The notes: generated from the letters alone by a model not told the origin. Shown: positions 7,134-16,035, numbered from the stretch's first letter. The stretch: DNA of 20,295 nucleotides from Candidatus Omnitrophota bacterium (GCA_028716305.1 JAQUQA010000003.1:1-20295); one strand, 5' to 3'. Numbers and translations are program-made.

Positions 7134-8110
7134 CTTTCCAGTTTTGTGAAGATCATCCTGCCTGCCTGGGTCTGCAGGACCGAAGTCACCACAACCTTAA
7201 CTTCCTGGCCGATCAGCCGGCGCGCCTCTTCGACCACAACCATCGTCCCGTCTTCCAAATAGCCTACTCCCTGGTTGTGCTCCTTACCTTCCTTGATCAA
7301 CTTGATCTGCATCTCTTCACCCGGAAAAACTACCGGCTTCAGGGCGTTGGCCAATTCATTGATATTCAGGACCTTGATCCCCTGTAAAGAAGCCACGCGG
7401 TTTAAGTTAAAATCCACGGTCAATATCTTTGCCCCCATAAGCTTGGCCAGCTTAACCAGCTTGGCATCCACTTCCGGGGTCTCGGGAAACTCTTCTTCGT
7501 GCAAGGCAATTGCCTGACCGAGCTCCTTTTGGATGGCATGCAGGATCTCCAGGCCCCTGCGGCCGCGCTGCCGCTTGATCGGGTCTGTCGAATCCGCTAT
7601 CTGCTGTAATTCTTTTAAAACGAATTTCGGGATAATGATTTTCCCCTCCAAAAACCTGGTCTTGATAATATCGAATATCCTTCCGTCGATGATCACGCTG
7701 GTATCCAATAACACCATCTCTTCGATCTGGTCCTGGCGGCGCAGCCTGACATAAGGAATGATGATATTAAATTCATCCTTGCCGCGTAATCCTATGGACA
7801 TCCCCAGATAACAGAAGATCAAAGTCAGCGTAACCCTGATCAAAGAAAGCGCGGAGATCGAGATGGGGGCCAGGCTAAAGGCATCGGTAACCATCTTGGC
7901 CATAATCAGACCCAAAATCAGCCCGAAGACCGCGCTGGAAAGGCCGCGCACCGAAACCTTGCCCATACCTATTTCAAGCAAAATAATCCCCAGGCCGGCC
8001 GTTGCCCCGACTAGCCCGCCCAACAACTCCGAGCCATAAGGGGCTACGGTGGTATACCCGACAATAGCGCTGCCGACGACAAAAAGCATGCGTAATAAAA
8101 ATAAATTCAT
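7130..8110 (-). CDS. Membrane-anchored PIN/TRAM domain protein (YacL-like)
   Basis: 326 aa. Four hydrophobic segments fill the first 105 residues (about 3-22, 30-48, 55-75 and 88-106). A PIN-type nuclease domain follows with the acidic motif [15 protein letters not shown] (D136, D142), then [15 protein letters not shown] and later acidic residues in [15 protein letters not shown]. The last 65 residues look like a TRAM RNA-binding domain ([34 protein letters not shown]). This order of membrane part, PIN and TRAM is that of Bacillus YacL, found between radA/disA and ispD. The precise substrate is not known to me; an RNase role is inferred from the domains. AAGGAGG, 6 nt before the ATG, is built from the last codons and stop of radA. 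Confidence 0.9.
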   Translation of the reverse strand: MNLFLLRMLFVVGSAIVGYTTVAPYGSELLGGLVGATAGLGIILLEIGMGKVSVRGLSSAVFGLILGLIMAKMVTDAFSLAPISISALSLIRVTLTLIFCYLGMSIGLRGKDEFNIIIPYVRLRRQDQIEEMVLLDTSVIIDGRIFDIIKTRFLEGKIIIPKFVLKELQQIADSTDPIKRQRGRRGLEILHAIQKELGQAIALHEEEFPETPEVDAKLVKLAKLMGAKILTVDFNLNRVASLQGIKVLNINELANALKPVVFPGEEMQIKLIKEGKEHNQGVGYLEDGTMVVVEEARRLIGQEVKVVVTSVLQTQAGRMIFTKLER

Positions 8111-8114
8111 ATGA

Positions 8115-9485
8115 TTACCTCCTTAAAGCGATATCCAGGGCTTCTTTCAAAGTAGAAACCGGGATCAGCTCCAATGGCCCTTTCTTAAAATCCAGGTTCT
8201 TATGATTATTCCTGGGTATGACTGCCTGGCGGAACCCCAGTTTTTGCGATTCCTTCAGGCGGACAAGCGTCTGGCTGATACTCCTGACCTCCCCTGCCAG
8301 GCCCAGTTCTCCGAAAAATACGGTATCGGCGGCCACCATTTTTTCCTGGTGCGCCGAACTGACGGCAACCGCCACCGCCAGGTCCGCTGCCGGATCAGCT
8401 ATCTGGATCCCCCCGGCAACGTTAAGAAAGATATCCTCCATCTCCAGGTGCAGCCCGATGCGTTTTTCCAGCACCGCGATCAAAAGGCTTAGACGGTTAA
8501 AATCAAATCCTTGCGCGCGGCGCCGCGGATAACCAAATCCGGATTTACTGACCAGGGCCTGGACCTCTACGAGAAGCGGGCGGCTTCCTTCTAAAACAGA
8601 GGTCACCACCGAACCCGAAACCTCCTTCGGCCTTTCCGATAAAAAGATCTCCGAAGGATTCTTGACTTCCTTTAACCCCGAGGCGCTCATCTCAAAAACG
8701 CCTATTTCATTAGTAGAGCCGAACCTGTTCTTAACCGCCCTTAAAATCCTGTAGATCGCGAATCTGTCACCCTCAAAATAGAGTACCGTATCAACGATAT
8801 GCTCCATTACCCGCGGCCCTGCCAATGTCCCTTCTTTGGTCACATGACCGATAATAAACACGGCGATCCCGGTGGTCTTAGCCAGCTGCGTAAGGATAGA
8901 AGAACACTCCCTGACCTGTCCGACGCTTCCCGGAGAAGAGGTAAAGTCCGGATGAAAAATCACCTGGATAGAATCTATGACCACCGCCTGGGGCTTGATC
9001 TTTTTAATATGCTCCACGATCACGGATAAATCTGTCTGGTTGACTATATAAAGCGTTTCGCTGTTATCCCCCAGGCGGCGGGCGCGCAGTTTTGTCTGGG
9101 CGACCGATTCTTCCGAGCTGACGTAAAGCACCGTATGACCCTGGCGGGTGAGCTCATTAGAAACCTGCAGGGAAATCGTAGATTTACCTATTCCGGGGTC
9201 GCCGCCGATCAGTATCACCGAACCGGGAACAATACCGCCGCCTAAGACCCGGTCGAACTCGGCCATCCCGGTCTTTAACCTGACATCTTCAGAGACATCG
9301 ATGTCTTTTAAGAGCACGGGTTCTTCTTTGTAGGGGGCGCTCTGCTGCGGCCGGGATTTGGCAAGCGGGGCGGAATAATCTTCCTCCACAAATGAATTCC
9401 AATTATTGCAATCAGGGCACCTGCCCAGCCACTTGAGTGACTGATACCCGCAACTCTGGCAGGAAAAAACAGTTTTTGTCTTCAT
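8115..9485 (-). CDS. radA: DNA repair protein RadA
   Basis: 456 aa RecA-like ATPase and helicase that promotes branch migration in recombination and repair. An N-terminal C4 zinc finger is present (C9, C12, C23, C26; CQSCGYQ and CPDC). The Walker A motif [10 protein letters not shown] is at residues 94-103, Walker B around AVVIDSIQ, the RadA-specific KNRFG motif at 252-256, and a Lon-protease-like C-terminal domain follows ([20 protein letters not shown] and [12 protein letters not shown]). Length equals that of E. coli and Bacillus RadA. It starts 14 nt after mlaD, with AAGTAAGG upstream. In Bacillus, radA directly follows clpC. Here the three Mla genes stand between them. Confidence 0.97.
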   Translation of the reverse strand: MKTKTVFSCQSCGYQSLKWLGRCPDCNNWNSFVEEDYSAPLAKSRPQQSAPYKEEPVLLKDIDVSEDVRLKTGMAEFDRVLGGGIVPGSVILIGGDPGIGKSTISLQVSNELTRQGHTVLYVSSEESVAQTKLRARRLGDNSETLYIVNQTDLSVIVEHIKKIKPQAVVIDSIQVIFHPDFTSSPGSVGQVRECSSILTQLAKTTGIAVFIIGHVTKEGTLAGPRVMEHIVDTVLYFEGDRFAIYRILRAVKNRFGSTNEIGVFEMSASGLKEVKNPSEIFLSERPKEVSGSVVTSVLEGSRPLLVEVQALVSKSGFGYPRRRAQGFDFNRLSLLIAVLEKRIGLHLEMEDIFLNVAGGIQIADPAADLAVAVAVSSAHQEKMVAADTVFFGELGLAGEVRSISQTLVRLKESQKLGFRQAVIPRNNHKNLDFKKGPLELIPVSTLKEALDIALRR

Positions 9486-9499
9486 CGGCTAAAAGTACC

Positions 9500-10114
9500 T
9501 TACTTCTTTTTATTATTTCTATAGAAGAGTTTCCAGGGGTTCTTTTTCAAGTCCGCGGTCATCTCTTCCAGATTATTATAAACGCTGTCATCGTGAAGAA
9601 ACTTACCAACCGTCCCCTCGCCCTTGTTGACCTGGACAATCGTCTGATCTAAATTCTCGACTATTCCCTTGGCAGTGCGGAATATCTCGTGCATCGGGAT
9701 AGGATCTATCCCTACCAGGGTTTCTCCCCCCTGCAGGCACTGATCATAATCGGTTCCCGGCATGATCTCGATATACTTTTCTCCCAGAAGGCCCAGGGTA
9801 TTGACCCAGATGGTAGAGTCTCTCGGGATCTCCACCTTGCTCTTGATCCAGCATCGCACGAGCACCTGGTCCTTTTTTTCTTCGGGCAGATAATTGAATT
9901 CGATCTTCTTGACTTCCCCTACATCGACTCCGGCAAAACGGATCGGGGCTCCGACTTTCACTCCGTTCACAAAATTAAAGATAAAGCCCACATTGTAACC
10001 GGAGGCCCAGGTCCGGAATTTACCGATAGATAGAATAAACACCGCCAGGATGATCAAACCGATAAAAACGAAGATACCGACCTTCAGCTCAGTTTTTGTC
10101 TTGCCAAAAATCAT
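9500..10114 (-). CDS. mlaD: MCE/MlaD-family phospholipid transport protein
   Basis: 204 aa, membrane-anchored. The N-terminal helix VGIFVFIGLIILAVFILSIG (about residues 12-31) is followed by one MCE domain (about 40-122) with VGAPIRFAGVDVGEVKKIE, LGLLGEKYIEIMPG and alternating beta segments. The C-terminal portion has NLDQTIVQVNKGEGTVGKFLHDDSVYNNL and ends DLKKNPWKLFYRNNKKK, a tail common in MCE proteins of diderm bacteria other than E. coli. MlaD hexamers sit in the periplasm on MlaE and guide phospholipids between inner and outer membranes. The gene starts one base after the mlaF stop. No mlaC or mlaB is in the window, so the periplasmic carrier is unaccounted for. Confidence 0.92.
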   Translation of the reverse strand: MIFGKTKTELKVGIFVFIGLIILAVFILSIGKFRTWASGYNVGFIFNFVNGVKVGAPIRFAGVDVGEVKKIEFNYLPEEKKDQVLVRCWIKSKVEIPRDSTIWVNTLGLLGEKYIEIMPGTDYDQCLQGGETLVGIDPIPMHEIFRTAKGIVENLDQTIVQVNKGEGTVGKFLHDDSVYNNLEEMTADLKKNPWKLFYRNNKKK

Positions 10115-10115
10115 C

Positions 10116-10922
10116 TCACTGCCTCCGTGTTATATATGTGGGTTTAAAGCTATGCTCTATGGTTTCGGTAATCGGCCCCTTTGCCAGGCCGTTGATGAAC
10201 TGATGCACCACCGGGTGTTCCAGGTTCTGGATCTCCTGAGAAGTCCCTTCGGCGATAATCCTGCCTTCATACATCATGGCGATACGATCCGCCACCCGGT
10301 AAGCACTTTTCATGTCATGAGTGACCACGATAGAAGTAACCTTCAGCTTATCGTGCAGGTCGCGGATCAACTCGTTAATACTGTCGGCGGTAATCGGGTC
10401 AACCCCGGTAGTCGGCTCATCATAAAGAATGATCTCCGGCTTGATGCACAGGGCGCGGGCCAGAGAAACCCTTTTTTTCATCCCCCCGCTTAACTCCGAA
10501 GGCATCAGGTTGACGATACCGCACAACCCCACCAGGCACAATGATTCTTCTATTCTTTCTAAGAGATCGTTTTTTGTTATATTCGTATGCTCGATCAAGC
10601 CAAAACCGACGTTTTCCCCGACGGTCAATGAATCAAAAAGCGCGCCGCCCTGAAAGACGTATCCGATCTTCATCCTTAAGCTGTTCATCTCTTTCTCCTT
10701 GAGCAAGCCGACATCTTTTCCGCCGACAATCACCTTGCCTGCCTGGGGCTTAAGGATCCCGATGATGTGTTTTAATAAAACGGACTTTCCGCAGCCGGAA
10801 CGGCCGATGATCACACAGGTGGAACCCTTTTGGATATTCAGGTTCAGAGAATTAATGACCCTATGCTCTCCGAATGACCTGCTCAAGCCGGAAATCTCGA
10901 TCATTTTTTCTTCGCTCATCAT
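10116..10922 (-). CDS. mlaF: ABC transporter ATPase, MlaF type
   Basis: About 268 aa ATPase that powers the MlaE permease. Walker A GRSGCGKS (residues 40-47), Q-loop Q91 in YVFQGGALFDSLTV, signature LSGGMKKR (144-151), Walker B ILYDEP (165-170) followed by TTGVDP, and H-loop THD. The FDSLTVGENVGFG stretch after the Q-loop is characteristic of the MlaF/Mkl group. The reading frame is open further upstream to 11063, but that extension lies within mlaE and looks like the other frame of that gene. I therefore start at the ATG pair at 10922/10919, 2 nt after the mlaE stop. MIEISGL at 10904 is a possible later start. No strong Shine-Dalgarno decides between them. Confidence 0.93.
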   Translation of the reverse strand: MMSEEKMIEISGLSRSFGEHRVINSLNLNIQKGSTCVIIGRSGCGKSVLLKHIIGILKPQAGKVIVGGKDVGLLKEKEMNSLRMKIGYVFQGGALFDSLTVGENVGFGLIEHTNITKNDLLERIEESLCLVGLCGIVNLMPSELSGGMKKRVSLARALCIKPEIILYDEPTTGVDPITADSINELIRDLHDKLKVTSIVVTHDMKSAYRVADRIAMMYEGRIIAEGTSQEIQNLEHPVVHQFINGLAKGPITETIEHSFKPTYITRRQ

Positions 10923-10924
10923 CT

Positions 10925-11710
10925 TTAGGGAAAAATAAAATAAAACAATGCCGTAAAGAAACAATCGGCAATAATAATCATGATAAAGGTAATTACCACC
11001 GAACGCGTGGTTGCCTGGCCGACACCCTCTGCTCCCCCCTCGACATTGAACCCCTCGAAACAACTGACCAGGGCAATGATCATCCCGAAGAAGATTGTTT
11101 TAAAAACACCGGTAAAGAGGTCCTTATAAAGCAAAGCGTCGAAAGTAACCTGCAGATACATGCTGGAAGTAATCCCCAGCTTATAAACACAGATCAGATA
11201 GCTGCCGAGGATCCCGACAAAATCGGCATAGAGTGTCAAAAGCGGTAAGACGATCATCAGCGCCAGAAAACGCGGCACTACCAGATATTTTATCGGGTTG
11301 GTGGCAAAGGCCTCCAGGGCGTCGATCTGCTCGGTTACCTGCATCGAGCCGAGCTCCGCGGTAATCGACGCGCCGACCCTTCCGGCAACTACCAGCGCGG
11401 TAATCACCGGGCCAAGCTCTCTGACCAGCGATAACGCCACCATGCTGGCGATATACATCTCGGAGCCGATGCGCTGCATAAAATAAGCGGTCTGCAGCGC
11501 GAAGATGAAACCGATGAACAGGGCCACCAGGCTAACGATGGGAAGGCTGTCGTATCCGGCTTTCTTTATCTGTTCGATGACACGGTCTTTTCTAAACGGC
11601 AAGGTAAAGATCTGAAGAAAAGTCTGTAAGCTTAAGTTGGCCATCCCGCCCAAGAAAAAGAGCATGGACCAGACGTTTCGCCCGATGATAATAAAGAATT
11701 TAAGCTTCAT
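10925..11710 (-). CDS. mlaE: MlaE-family phospholipid ABC permease
   Basis: 261 aa inner-membrane permease. The family hallmark [20 protein letters not shown], with [17 protein letters not shown] after it, occupies about residues 92-127. Around it are hydrophobic segments ([56 protein letters not shown] and [23 protein letters not shown]). The C-terminal [14 protein letters not shown] motif is also typical. It forms a transport unit with mlaF and mlaD next to it. Gene order E-F-D differs from E. coli F-E-D-C-B. The start ATG overlaps the clpC stop (ATGA), so translation is probably coupled to clpC, which is an uncommon partner. Confidence 0.94.
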   Translation of the reverse strand: MKLKFFIIIGRNVWSMLFFLGGMANLSLQTFLQIFTLPFRKDRVIEQIKKAGYDSLPIVSLVALFIGFIFALQTAYFMQRIGSEMYIASMVALSLVRELGPVITALVVAGRVGASITAELGSMQVTEQIDALEAFATNPIKYLVVPRFLALMIVLPLLTLYADFVGILGSYLICVYKLGITSSMYLQVTFDALLYKDLFTGVFKTIFFGMIIALVSCFEGFNVEGGAEGVGQATTRSVVITFIMIIIADCFFTALFYFIFP

Positions 11711-14124
11711 TGCTCAAAAACCAACTCCTCATTTTTACGCAGCACCTTAACCAGCGCGCCTTCCTTAAACCTCTTACCGATAATATCCGAAGCCAGTGAA
11801 TCCTCCAGGTACCGCTGGATCGTCCGTTTCAGAGGCCTGGCGCCGAAGACCGGGTCAAAGCCTTTTTCGATGAGAAACTCCTTGGCCTCAGGAGTGATGG
11901 TCAGGGTAATATTCTGTTCTTTGAGCCGTTCGGTAACGTAACCCACTTCGATCTCGACGATCCGCTGCAGGTCTTCTTTTACCAGCGGCCTGAAGACAAT
12001 GATATCGTCGATACGGTTTAAGAACTCCGGCTTAAAAGTACGTTTTACCTCGTCAAGCAGGCGTTCCTTCATCTCCTGATAAGAGACGTCTTGGCTCTGG
12101 CTCTTAAAACCGAGCGAACCGGTTTTGCGGATCAGTTCCGCTCCGACGTTAGAGGTCATAATCATCACCGTATTACGAAAATCAACTTTTCTGCCAAAGC
12201 TGTCGCTGAGCCTGCCGTCTTCGAAAACCTGCAAAAGCAGGTTAAAGACATCCGGATGGGCCTTCTCGATCTCATCCAGCAGGATCACCGAGTAGGGACG
12301 GCGCCTGACCTTTTCCGTCAGCTGTCCGCCCTCTTCATAGCCCACGTATCCCGGAGGGGCGCCGATCAGACGGGAAACATTGAATTTTTCCATATACTCG
12401 GACATATCCAGCTGCAGCAACGCGTCTTCATCCCCAAACATGAATTCCGCCAAGGCGCGCGCCAAGAGGGTCTTGCCGACGCCGGTAGGCCCCAAGAATA
12501 TAAATGAACCGATCGGACGGCGGGGGTCCTTGATCCCGGCACGCGAACGCCGGATGGCATGCGCGATCGCGCTGATCGCCTCCTCCTGCCCGACTACCCG
12601 CTGATGCAGCTCTTCCTCGATCTTTAGTAGTTTCTCTCCCTCTTTTTCCTCCAGCCTGATAATCGGTATCCCGGTCCACTGGGCAACGATCTTGGCGATC
12701 TCTTCCTCTCCTACCTCGGGCCGCAGTTTATCCTTGGACTGCGACCATTCCCGGTTCAACTGCTCCAGCTCCTGACGGGCAACCCTTTCCTGGTCGCGCA
12801 GCGACGCGGCTTTCTCGAAATCCTGCGATTTGATGAAAGCCTCTTTTTCCTTGCGTAACCCCTCGACTTTTTCCTCAAGCTTCTTGATCTCCGGAGGCAC
12901 GATTAAAACGTTCAGTCGCGCGCGCGACCCGGCCTCATCGATCAGATCGATCGCCTTGTCCGGCAGGAACCTGCCGGAGATGTAGCGGTCGGCCAGTTTT
13001 GCCGCGGCCTCCAGGGCGTCGTCTTTAAAAATAACGCGGTGGTGGGCCTCATATCTGTCCCTTAAACCTTTTAAGATCTCTACCGTCTGAACTACGGAGG
13101 GCGGTTCAACCATGATCGTCTGGAATCTTCTCTCCAGAGCGGCATCTTTCTCGATATATTTGCGATACTCGTCCATGGTCGTTGCGCCGATACACTGGAT
13201 CTCTCCGCGGGAAAGCGCGGGTTTAAGGATATTAGAGGCGTCGATCGCTCCCTCGGCAGCTCCGGCCCCAACCAGGGTGTGCAACTCATCGATAAAAATA
13301 ATCACGTCTTGGGAACGCTTGATCTCCTCCATTACCGCCTTGATCCTTTCCTCGAATTGGCCGCGGTATTTGGTCCCGGCAACCATCAATGCCAGGTCCA
13401 GGACGATAATACGCTTATTCCTTAAAACCTCGGGGACGTTGCCGACGACAATCGACTGGGCAAGCCCTTCTACGATCGCGGTCTTGCCGACGCCTGCCTC
13501 CCCGAGTAAAACCGGATTATTCTTGGTGCGCCGGCTCAAGATCTGGATCACCCGCTCAATCTCGCCTTTTCTGTCAATCACCGGATCAAGCTTGCTTTCC
13601 TTGGCCAAGGCAGTAAGGTCACGGCCAAAGGCGTCCAGGGCGGGTGTCTTGGTCTTAGCCTGTTGACTCTGGCCAAAACCCGGCAGGGCAGAACCAAGTA
13701 ATTCCATCACCTCGTTGCGGACCCTCTCCAGATCCAACCCCAGGTTCAATAAAACCTGCGACGCCACACCCTCCCCCTCGCGGATCAACCCTAAAAGCAG
13801 ATGCTCCGTCCCGATATAATTATGCCCCAGGGAACGCGCCTCCTCAGCGGCCAACTCCAATGCCTTTTTTGCCCGCGGGGTAAAAGGAATATCACCGATA
13901 ATCTGAGTAGTCGGCCCCGGCTGCACGAGTTTCTCGATCTCCAACCTTATATTTTCCAGCGACAACCCCATTTTCTGCAATACCGTGGCCGCCACTCCCT
14001 CTCCCTCGCGGATCAGCCCCAGCAAAATATGCTCGGTCCCTATATAGTCGTGGTTAAATCGCCTTGCTTCTTCTTTGGCTAAAATGATCACTTTGCGCGC
14101 TCTTTCGGTAAAACGATTAAACAT
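11707..14124 (-). CDS. clpC: ATP-dependent unfoldase ClpC (AAA+ protease regulatory subunit)
   Basis: 805 aa, close to the length of Bacillus ClpC. Two Clp-N repeats (residues 1-70 and 80-145) bind substrates and adaptors. The first AAA domain has Walker A GEAGVGKT (208-215) and Walker B IIFIDE (275-280). The middle domain includes a UVR-type segment (about 417-452, [17 protein letters not shown]), which separates ClpC from ClpA and ClpB. The second AAA domain has GPTGVGKT (545-552), VILLDE (613-618) and the LGF loop (671-673) used for docking to ClpP. ClpP is not in the window. A strong AGGAGG (14132-14137) lies 7 nt before the ATG. It follows mcsA-mcsB, whose arginine-phosphate marks are read by the ClpC N-domain in Bacillus. 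Confidence 0.97.
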   Translation of the reverse strand: MFNRFTERARKVIILAKEEARRFNHDYIGTEHILLGLIREGEGVAATVLQKMGLSLENIRLEIEKLVQPGPTTQIIGDIPFTPRAKKALELAAEEARSLGHNYIGTEHLLLGLIREGEGVASQVLLNLGLDLERVRNEVMELLGSALPGFGQSQQAKTKTPALDAFGRDLTALAKESKLDPVIDRKGEIERVIQILSRRTKNNPVLLGEAGVGKTAIVEGLAQSIVVGNVPEVLRNKRIIVLDLALMVAGTKYRGQFEERIKAVMEEIKRSQDVIIFIDELHTLVGAGAAEGAIDASNILKPALSRGEIQCIGATTMDEYRKYIEKDAALERRFQTIMVEPPSVVQTVEILKGLRDRYEAHHRVIFKDDALEAAAKLADRYISGRFLPDKAIDLIDEAGSRARLNVLIVPPEIKKLEEKVEGLRKEKEAFIKSQDFEKAASLRDQERVARQELEQLNREWSQSKDKLRPEVGEEEIAKIVAQWTGIPIIRLEEKEGEKLLKIEEELHQRVVGQEEAISAIAHAIRRSRAGIKDPRRPIGSFIFLGPTGVGKTLLARALAEFMFGDEDALLQLDMSEYMEKFNVSRLIGAPPGYVGYEEGGQLTEKVRRRPYSVILLDEIEKAHPDVFNLLLQVFEDGRLSDSFGRKVDFRNTVMIMTSNVGAELIRKTGSLGFKSQSQDVSYQEMKERLLDEVKRTFKPEFLNRIDDIIVFRPLVKEDLQRIVEIEVGYVTERLKEQNITLTITPEAKEFLIEKGFDPVFGARPLKRTIQRYLEDSLASDIIGKRFKEGALVKVLRKNEELVFEQ

Positions 14125-14153
14125 CGGTGAACCTCCTATATGATAGCGGTGTA

Positions 14154-14180
14154 AAAATAATAATTCCGTTCGGTGAACGG
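14154..14180 (-). terminator. Possible intrinsic terminator or attenuator ahead of clpC
   Basis: On the minus strand, CCGTTC-ACC-GAACGG (14166-14180) folds into a perfect 6-bp stem with a 3-nt loop and is followed by the T-rich tract AATTATTATTTTT. It lies about 40 nt upstream of clpC, after mcsB and the heptad element. The stem is short, so termination may be partial. Read-through versus stop here would separate clpC-mlaEFD from mcsAB. Confidence 0.45.
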
Positions 14181-14205
14181 CGTTCTGCGTTAGTGCGTAA
14201 GCTCA

Positions 14206-14307
14206 AGAGCACTAAGCTTACAGCTTATAACTTACAACTTACAACTTACGGATAAATATTTAAGCTTTTAGTTTAAGTTTTGCGTTTTGACCTTTGCCTT
14301 TTGAGCT
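14206..14307. repeat. Heptad hairpin element with mixed unit types (A4)
   Basis: 102 bp, the same size as A3 and bounded by AG and CT. Read on the minus strand from 14307 it is AG, four 7-mers (CTCAAAA, GGCAAAG and two more), hexamer CTTAAA (14272-14277), two 7-mers and the centre AT (14256-14257). The plus-strand arm from 14206 is AG and then units of the AGCTTAC/AACTTAC type with an unbroken 7-nt period. The two arms therefore carry different unit families but equal length. The centre is TAAATATTTA. It fills most of the 203-nt mcsB-clpC gap; no gene is seen there. Confidence 0.75.
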
Positions 14308-14327
14308 CCAACACTCTATTTTCCGTT

Positions 14328-15377
14328 TTATAATTGCAACTTGTTCCTGATAATCTCCGCCCGCTTGACGTCCCTTTCCTGCGCAGAGAATTTTTTCTTC
14401 TCAAGTTTCTGCAGGTGCGCCGGCTGGGTGCTGATAAATAAATGGTTTATCGAACTACGATCCACGTTCTTGATCATCCCCAGGTCACTGCCCAGCCTGA
14501 GCATCGACAATAATTCAACCGTCTCCTGGCTGGAAATAATATATGCGTTCTTTAAGATCCCGAAGCTGCGGTTAACCCGGTCCTCCAGGACAGTCCGGCT
14601 GTGCGACAACAACACCTCCCTGGCCTGGTTCTCCTGCTCGATAATCTGCTTGATCAGGCCGGTGATATTACCAAGGATCTCCGCTTCGCTGCGCCCCAAA
14701 GAAACCTGATTTGAAATCTGGAAAAAATTGCCCGTTGCCTGTGTCCCCTCTCCGTAGAGGCCGCGCGTGGTAAAGCTGAGTTTAGCGATCGCCGCCAGGA
14801 CGCGGTTGATCTGACGGGTCATTACCAGCGCCGGCAGGTGCAGCATCACCGAACCGCGCATACCGGTGCCGGTATTCGTCGGACAGGCGGTAAGATACCC
14901 CCACTCGGGCAAAAAGGCAAAATCGAACTTAGCAGAGAGGGCATCATCGAGTTTATTGATAATATTCCAGGCCTCCGGGAGATTAAAACCGGATTGCATT
15001 ACCTGGATCCTTAAATGATCCTCCTCATTGACCATTACCGAGACTATCTCGTCTTCGTCTATGATCACGGCATGCGAATTTTTTTTCTGGGCATGCTCAT
15101 GCGACATCAAATGCCTCTCTACCAGGAATTGCTTGTCCACACCGTCTAACTCGGCCATGCGGAATACCGTGCTATTTTTTAAATACTCCAGTGAATCCTT
15201 GGCCTTAATGATGTTTTCCAGGACTTCCTCGCTCTGTTTCTTTGTGGCCCAATGAGGAAAAGAATAATCCTGGAGGTTTCTAGCCAGGCGGATGCGGCTG
15301 GAGATGACGATATCGGAATTTGGGCCCGTGCCCCTTAACCATTCGCTGATATGCTCTAAGAGGTCATCGACTTTCAT
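14328..15377 (-). CDS. mcsB: Protein-arginine kinase McsB
   Basis: 349 aa kinase of the guanido-kinase fold that phosphorylates arginine residues on proteins and marks them for ClpC-ClpP. Seen: SSRIRLARNL (residues 26-35), the acidic VNEEDHLRI (116-124), C165 in LTACPTNTGTGMRGSVMLH (162-180), and near the C-terminus the RDxxRA motif (RDVKRA, 335-340), the allosteric phosphoarginine-binding signature of McsB. That motif supports McsB rather than a metazoan-type arginine or creatine kinase. AAGGAAG lies before the ATG. The first 14 nt overlap the end of mcsA, its activator. Length matches Bacillus McsB. Confidence 0.96.
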   Translation of the reverse strand: MKVDDLLEHISEWLRGTGPNSDIVISSRIRLARNLQDYSFPHWATKKQSEEVLENIIKAKDSLEYLKNSTVFRMAELDGVDKQFLVERHLMSHEHAQKKNSHAVIIDEDEIVSVMVNEEDHLRIQVMQSGFNLPEAWNIINKLDDALSAKFDFAFLPEWGYLTACPTNTGTGMRGSVMLHLPALVMTRQINRVLAAIAKLSFTTRGLYGEGTQATGNFFQISNQVSLGRSEAEILGNITGLIKQIIEQENQAREVLLSHSRTVLEDRVNRSFGILKNAYIISSQETVELLSMLRLGSDLGMIKNVDRSSINHLFISTQPAHLQKLEKKKFSAQERDVKRAEIIRNKLQL

Positions 15378-15912
15378 TCGAATCTTCCTTTTTGGTTTCT
15401 TGTGGGTCCTGCTGCACGGCCTCTTTACTCTCCATCTCTTTTATCTGATCGCGGAGCCTGGCCGCGTCTTCAAAGGCCTCTGATTCGATGGCCTTCTGTA
15501 ACTTCTGCCTGAGCTCCTGCAGATTGATCCTTTTTCTGGAAACCTTGGCCGTGGTCTTTACTGGGACCTTGCCTAAATGCTGGCTCGATCCGTGGATCCT
15601 TTTGAGCAACGGCCCGAGGAAATTCCGAAAGGCCACGTAACAGTTGGCGCAGCCCAGGCGCCCGATTTTTTTAAAATCGGCGTAACTAAGCTTACAGACC
15701 GGGCACTGGGAGCTTTCCGCCTCCTTATCGGCAGAAACCTTTTCAAAATCCACCATCCCCGCTAAAAGGTCGCTTAAGCCGAATTTCTGTTCCATCTGGG
15801 CGCTCTTTTCCCGGGCGCATTCTTCGCAAAGATGCAGTTCATTCATCTGATCGTCAACGATCTCCGTTAAATGGACCGTAGCCGGATTTTTTCCGCAAAC
15901 GTCACATAACAT
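15364..15912 (-). CDS. mcsA: McsA-type activator of protein-arginine kinase (zinc fingers and UVR motif)
   Basis: 182 aa. Four CxxC pairs, C3/C6, C29/C32, C70/C73 and C88/C91, form two zinc modules. A charged linker follows, then a UVR motif (about residues 131-163, LQELRQKLQKAIESEAFEDA). This is the architecture of McsA, which binds McsB and switches on its kinase activity and adaptor role for ClpC. The reading frame is open up to 15993, but those 27 extra codons are translated heptad repeat, and MLCDVCGKNPATVHL is the usual family start. AAAAAAGGAA precedes it. In Bacillus, ctsR encodes the repressor and comes first; here mcsA is the first gene after a repeat-filled gap, and no ctsR is present. 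Confidence 0.94.
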   Translation of the reverse strand: MLCDVCGKNPATVHLTEIVDDQMNELHLCEECAREKSAQMEQKFGLSDLLAGMVDFEKVSADKEAESSQCPVCKLSYADFKKIGRLGCANCYVAFRNFLGPLLKRIHGSSQHLGKVPVKTTAKVSRKRINLQELRQKLQKAIESEAFEDAARLRDQIKEMESKEAVQQDPQETKKEDSNESR

Positions 15913-15933
15913 AGTAGTTCCTTTTTTGCTAAC

Positions 15934-16024
15934 TTCGTATTGCGTTGTGCGTATTGTGTATAGCGTGCAAGCCCTCTCACATACACAGCACACGCAATAC
16001 GCAATACTCCGTACGCAATACGAA
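15934..16024. repeat. Heptad hairpin element, CGTATTG type, shortened centre (B)
   Basis: A 91-bp inverted repeat with perfect 12-bp ends (TTCGTATTGCGT at 15934-15945; its complement at 16013-16024). Each arm reads TT, four 7-mers of CGTATTG type, then a hexamer (CGTGCA at 15964-15969; CGTGTG on the minus strand at 15989-15994). The central 19 nt replace the four inner heptads of the complete elements. It fills the mcsA-ilvE gap, ending 11 nt from the ilvE stop. No promoter stands out in this gap. Confidence 0.82.
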
Positions 16025-16035
16025 TTCTCTATAAA

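Noticed and set aside
10923..11063. Upstream extension of the mlaF frame by 47 codons
   Set aside because: It overlaps the conserved 3' end of mlaE, and its residues (Cys/Tyr/Gly-rich) match no ATPase N-terminus.
13112..13666. Plus-strand open frame of 184 codons opposite clpC
   Set aside because: It lies fully antisense to a strongly conserved AAA domain, has low-complexity Ser/Arg/Ile composition and no recognisable motif. It is a shadow of clpC.
14281..14300. CtsR-box-like GGTCAAA on the minus strand before clpC
   Set aside because: Only one heptad of the CtsR direct repeat matches, and it is explained by the 7-nt unit variation of the element. No ctsR gene is present.
15913..15993. 27-codon N-terminal extension of mcsA
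   Set aside because: It is translated heptad repeat. The zinc-finger start MLCDVCGKN with its own ribosome binding site fits the family.
3311..16024. Heptad arrays as CRISPR arrays
   Set aside because: The units are 7 nt and contiguous, with no unique spacers and no cas genes. The palindromic two-arm layout is unlike CRISPR.
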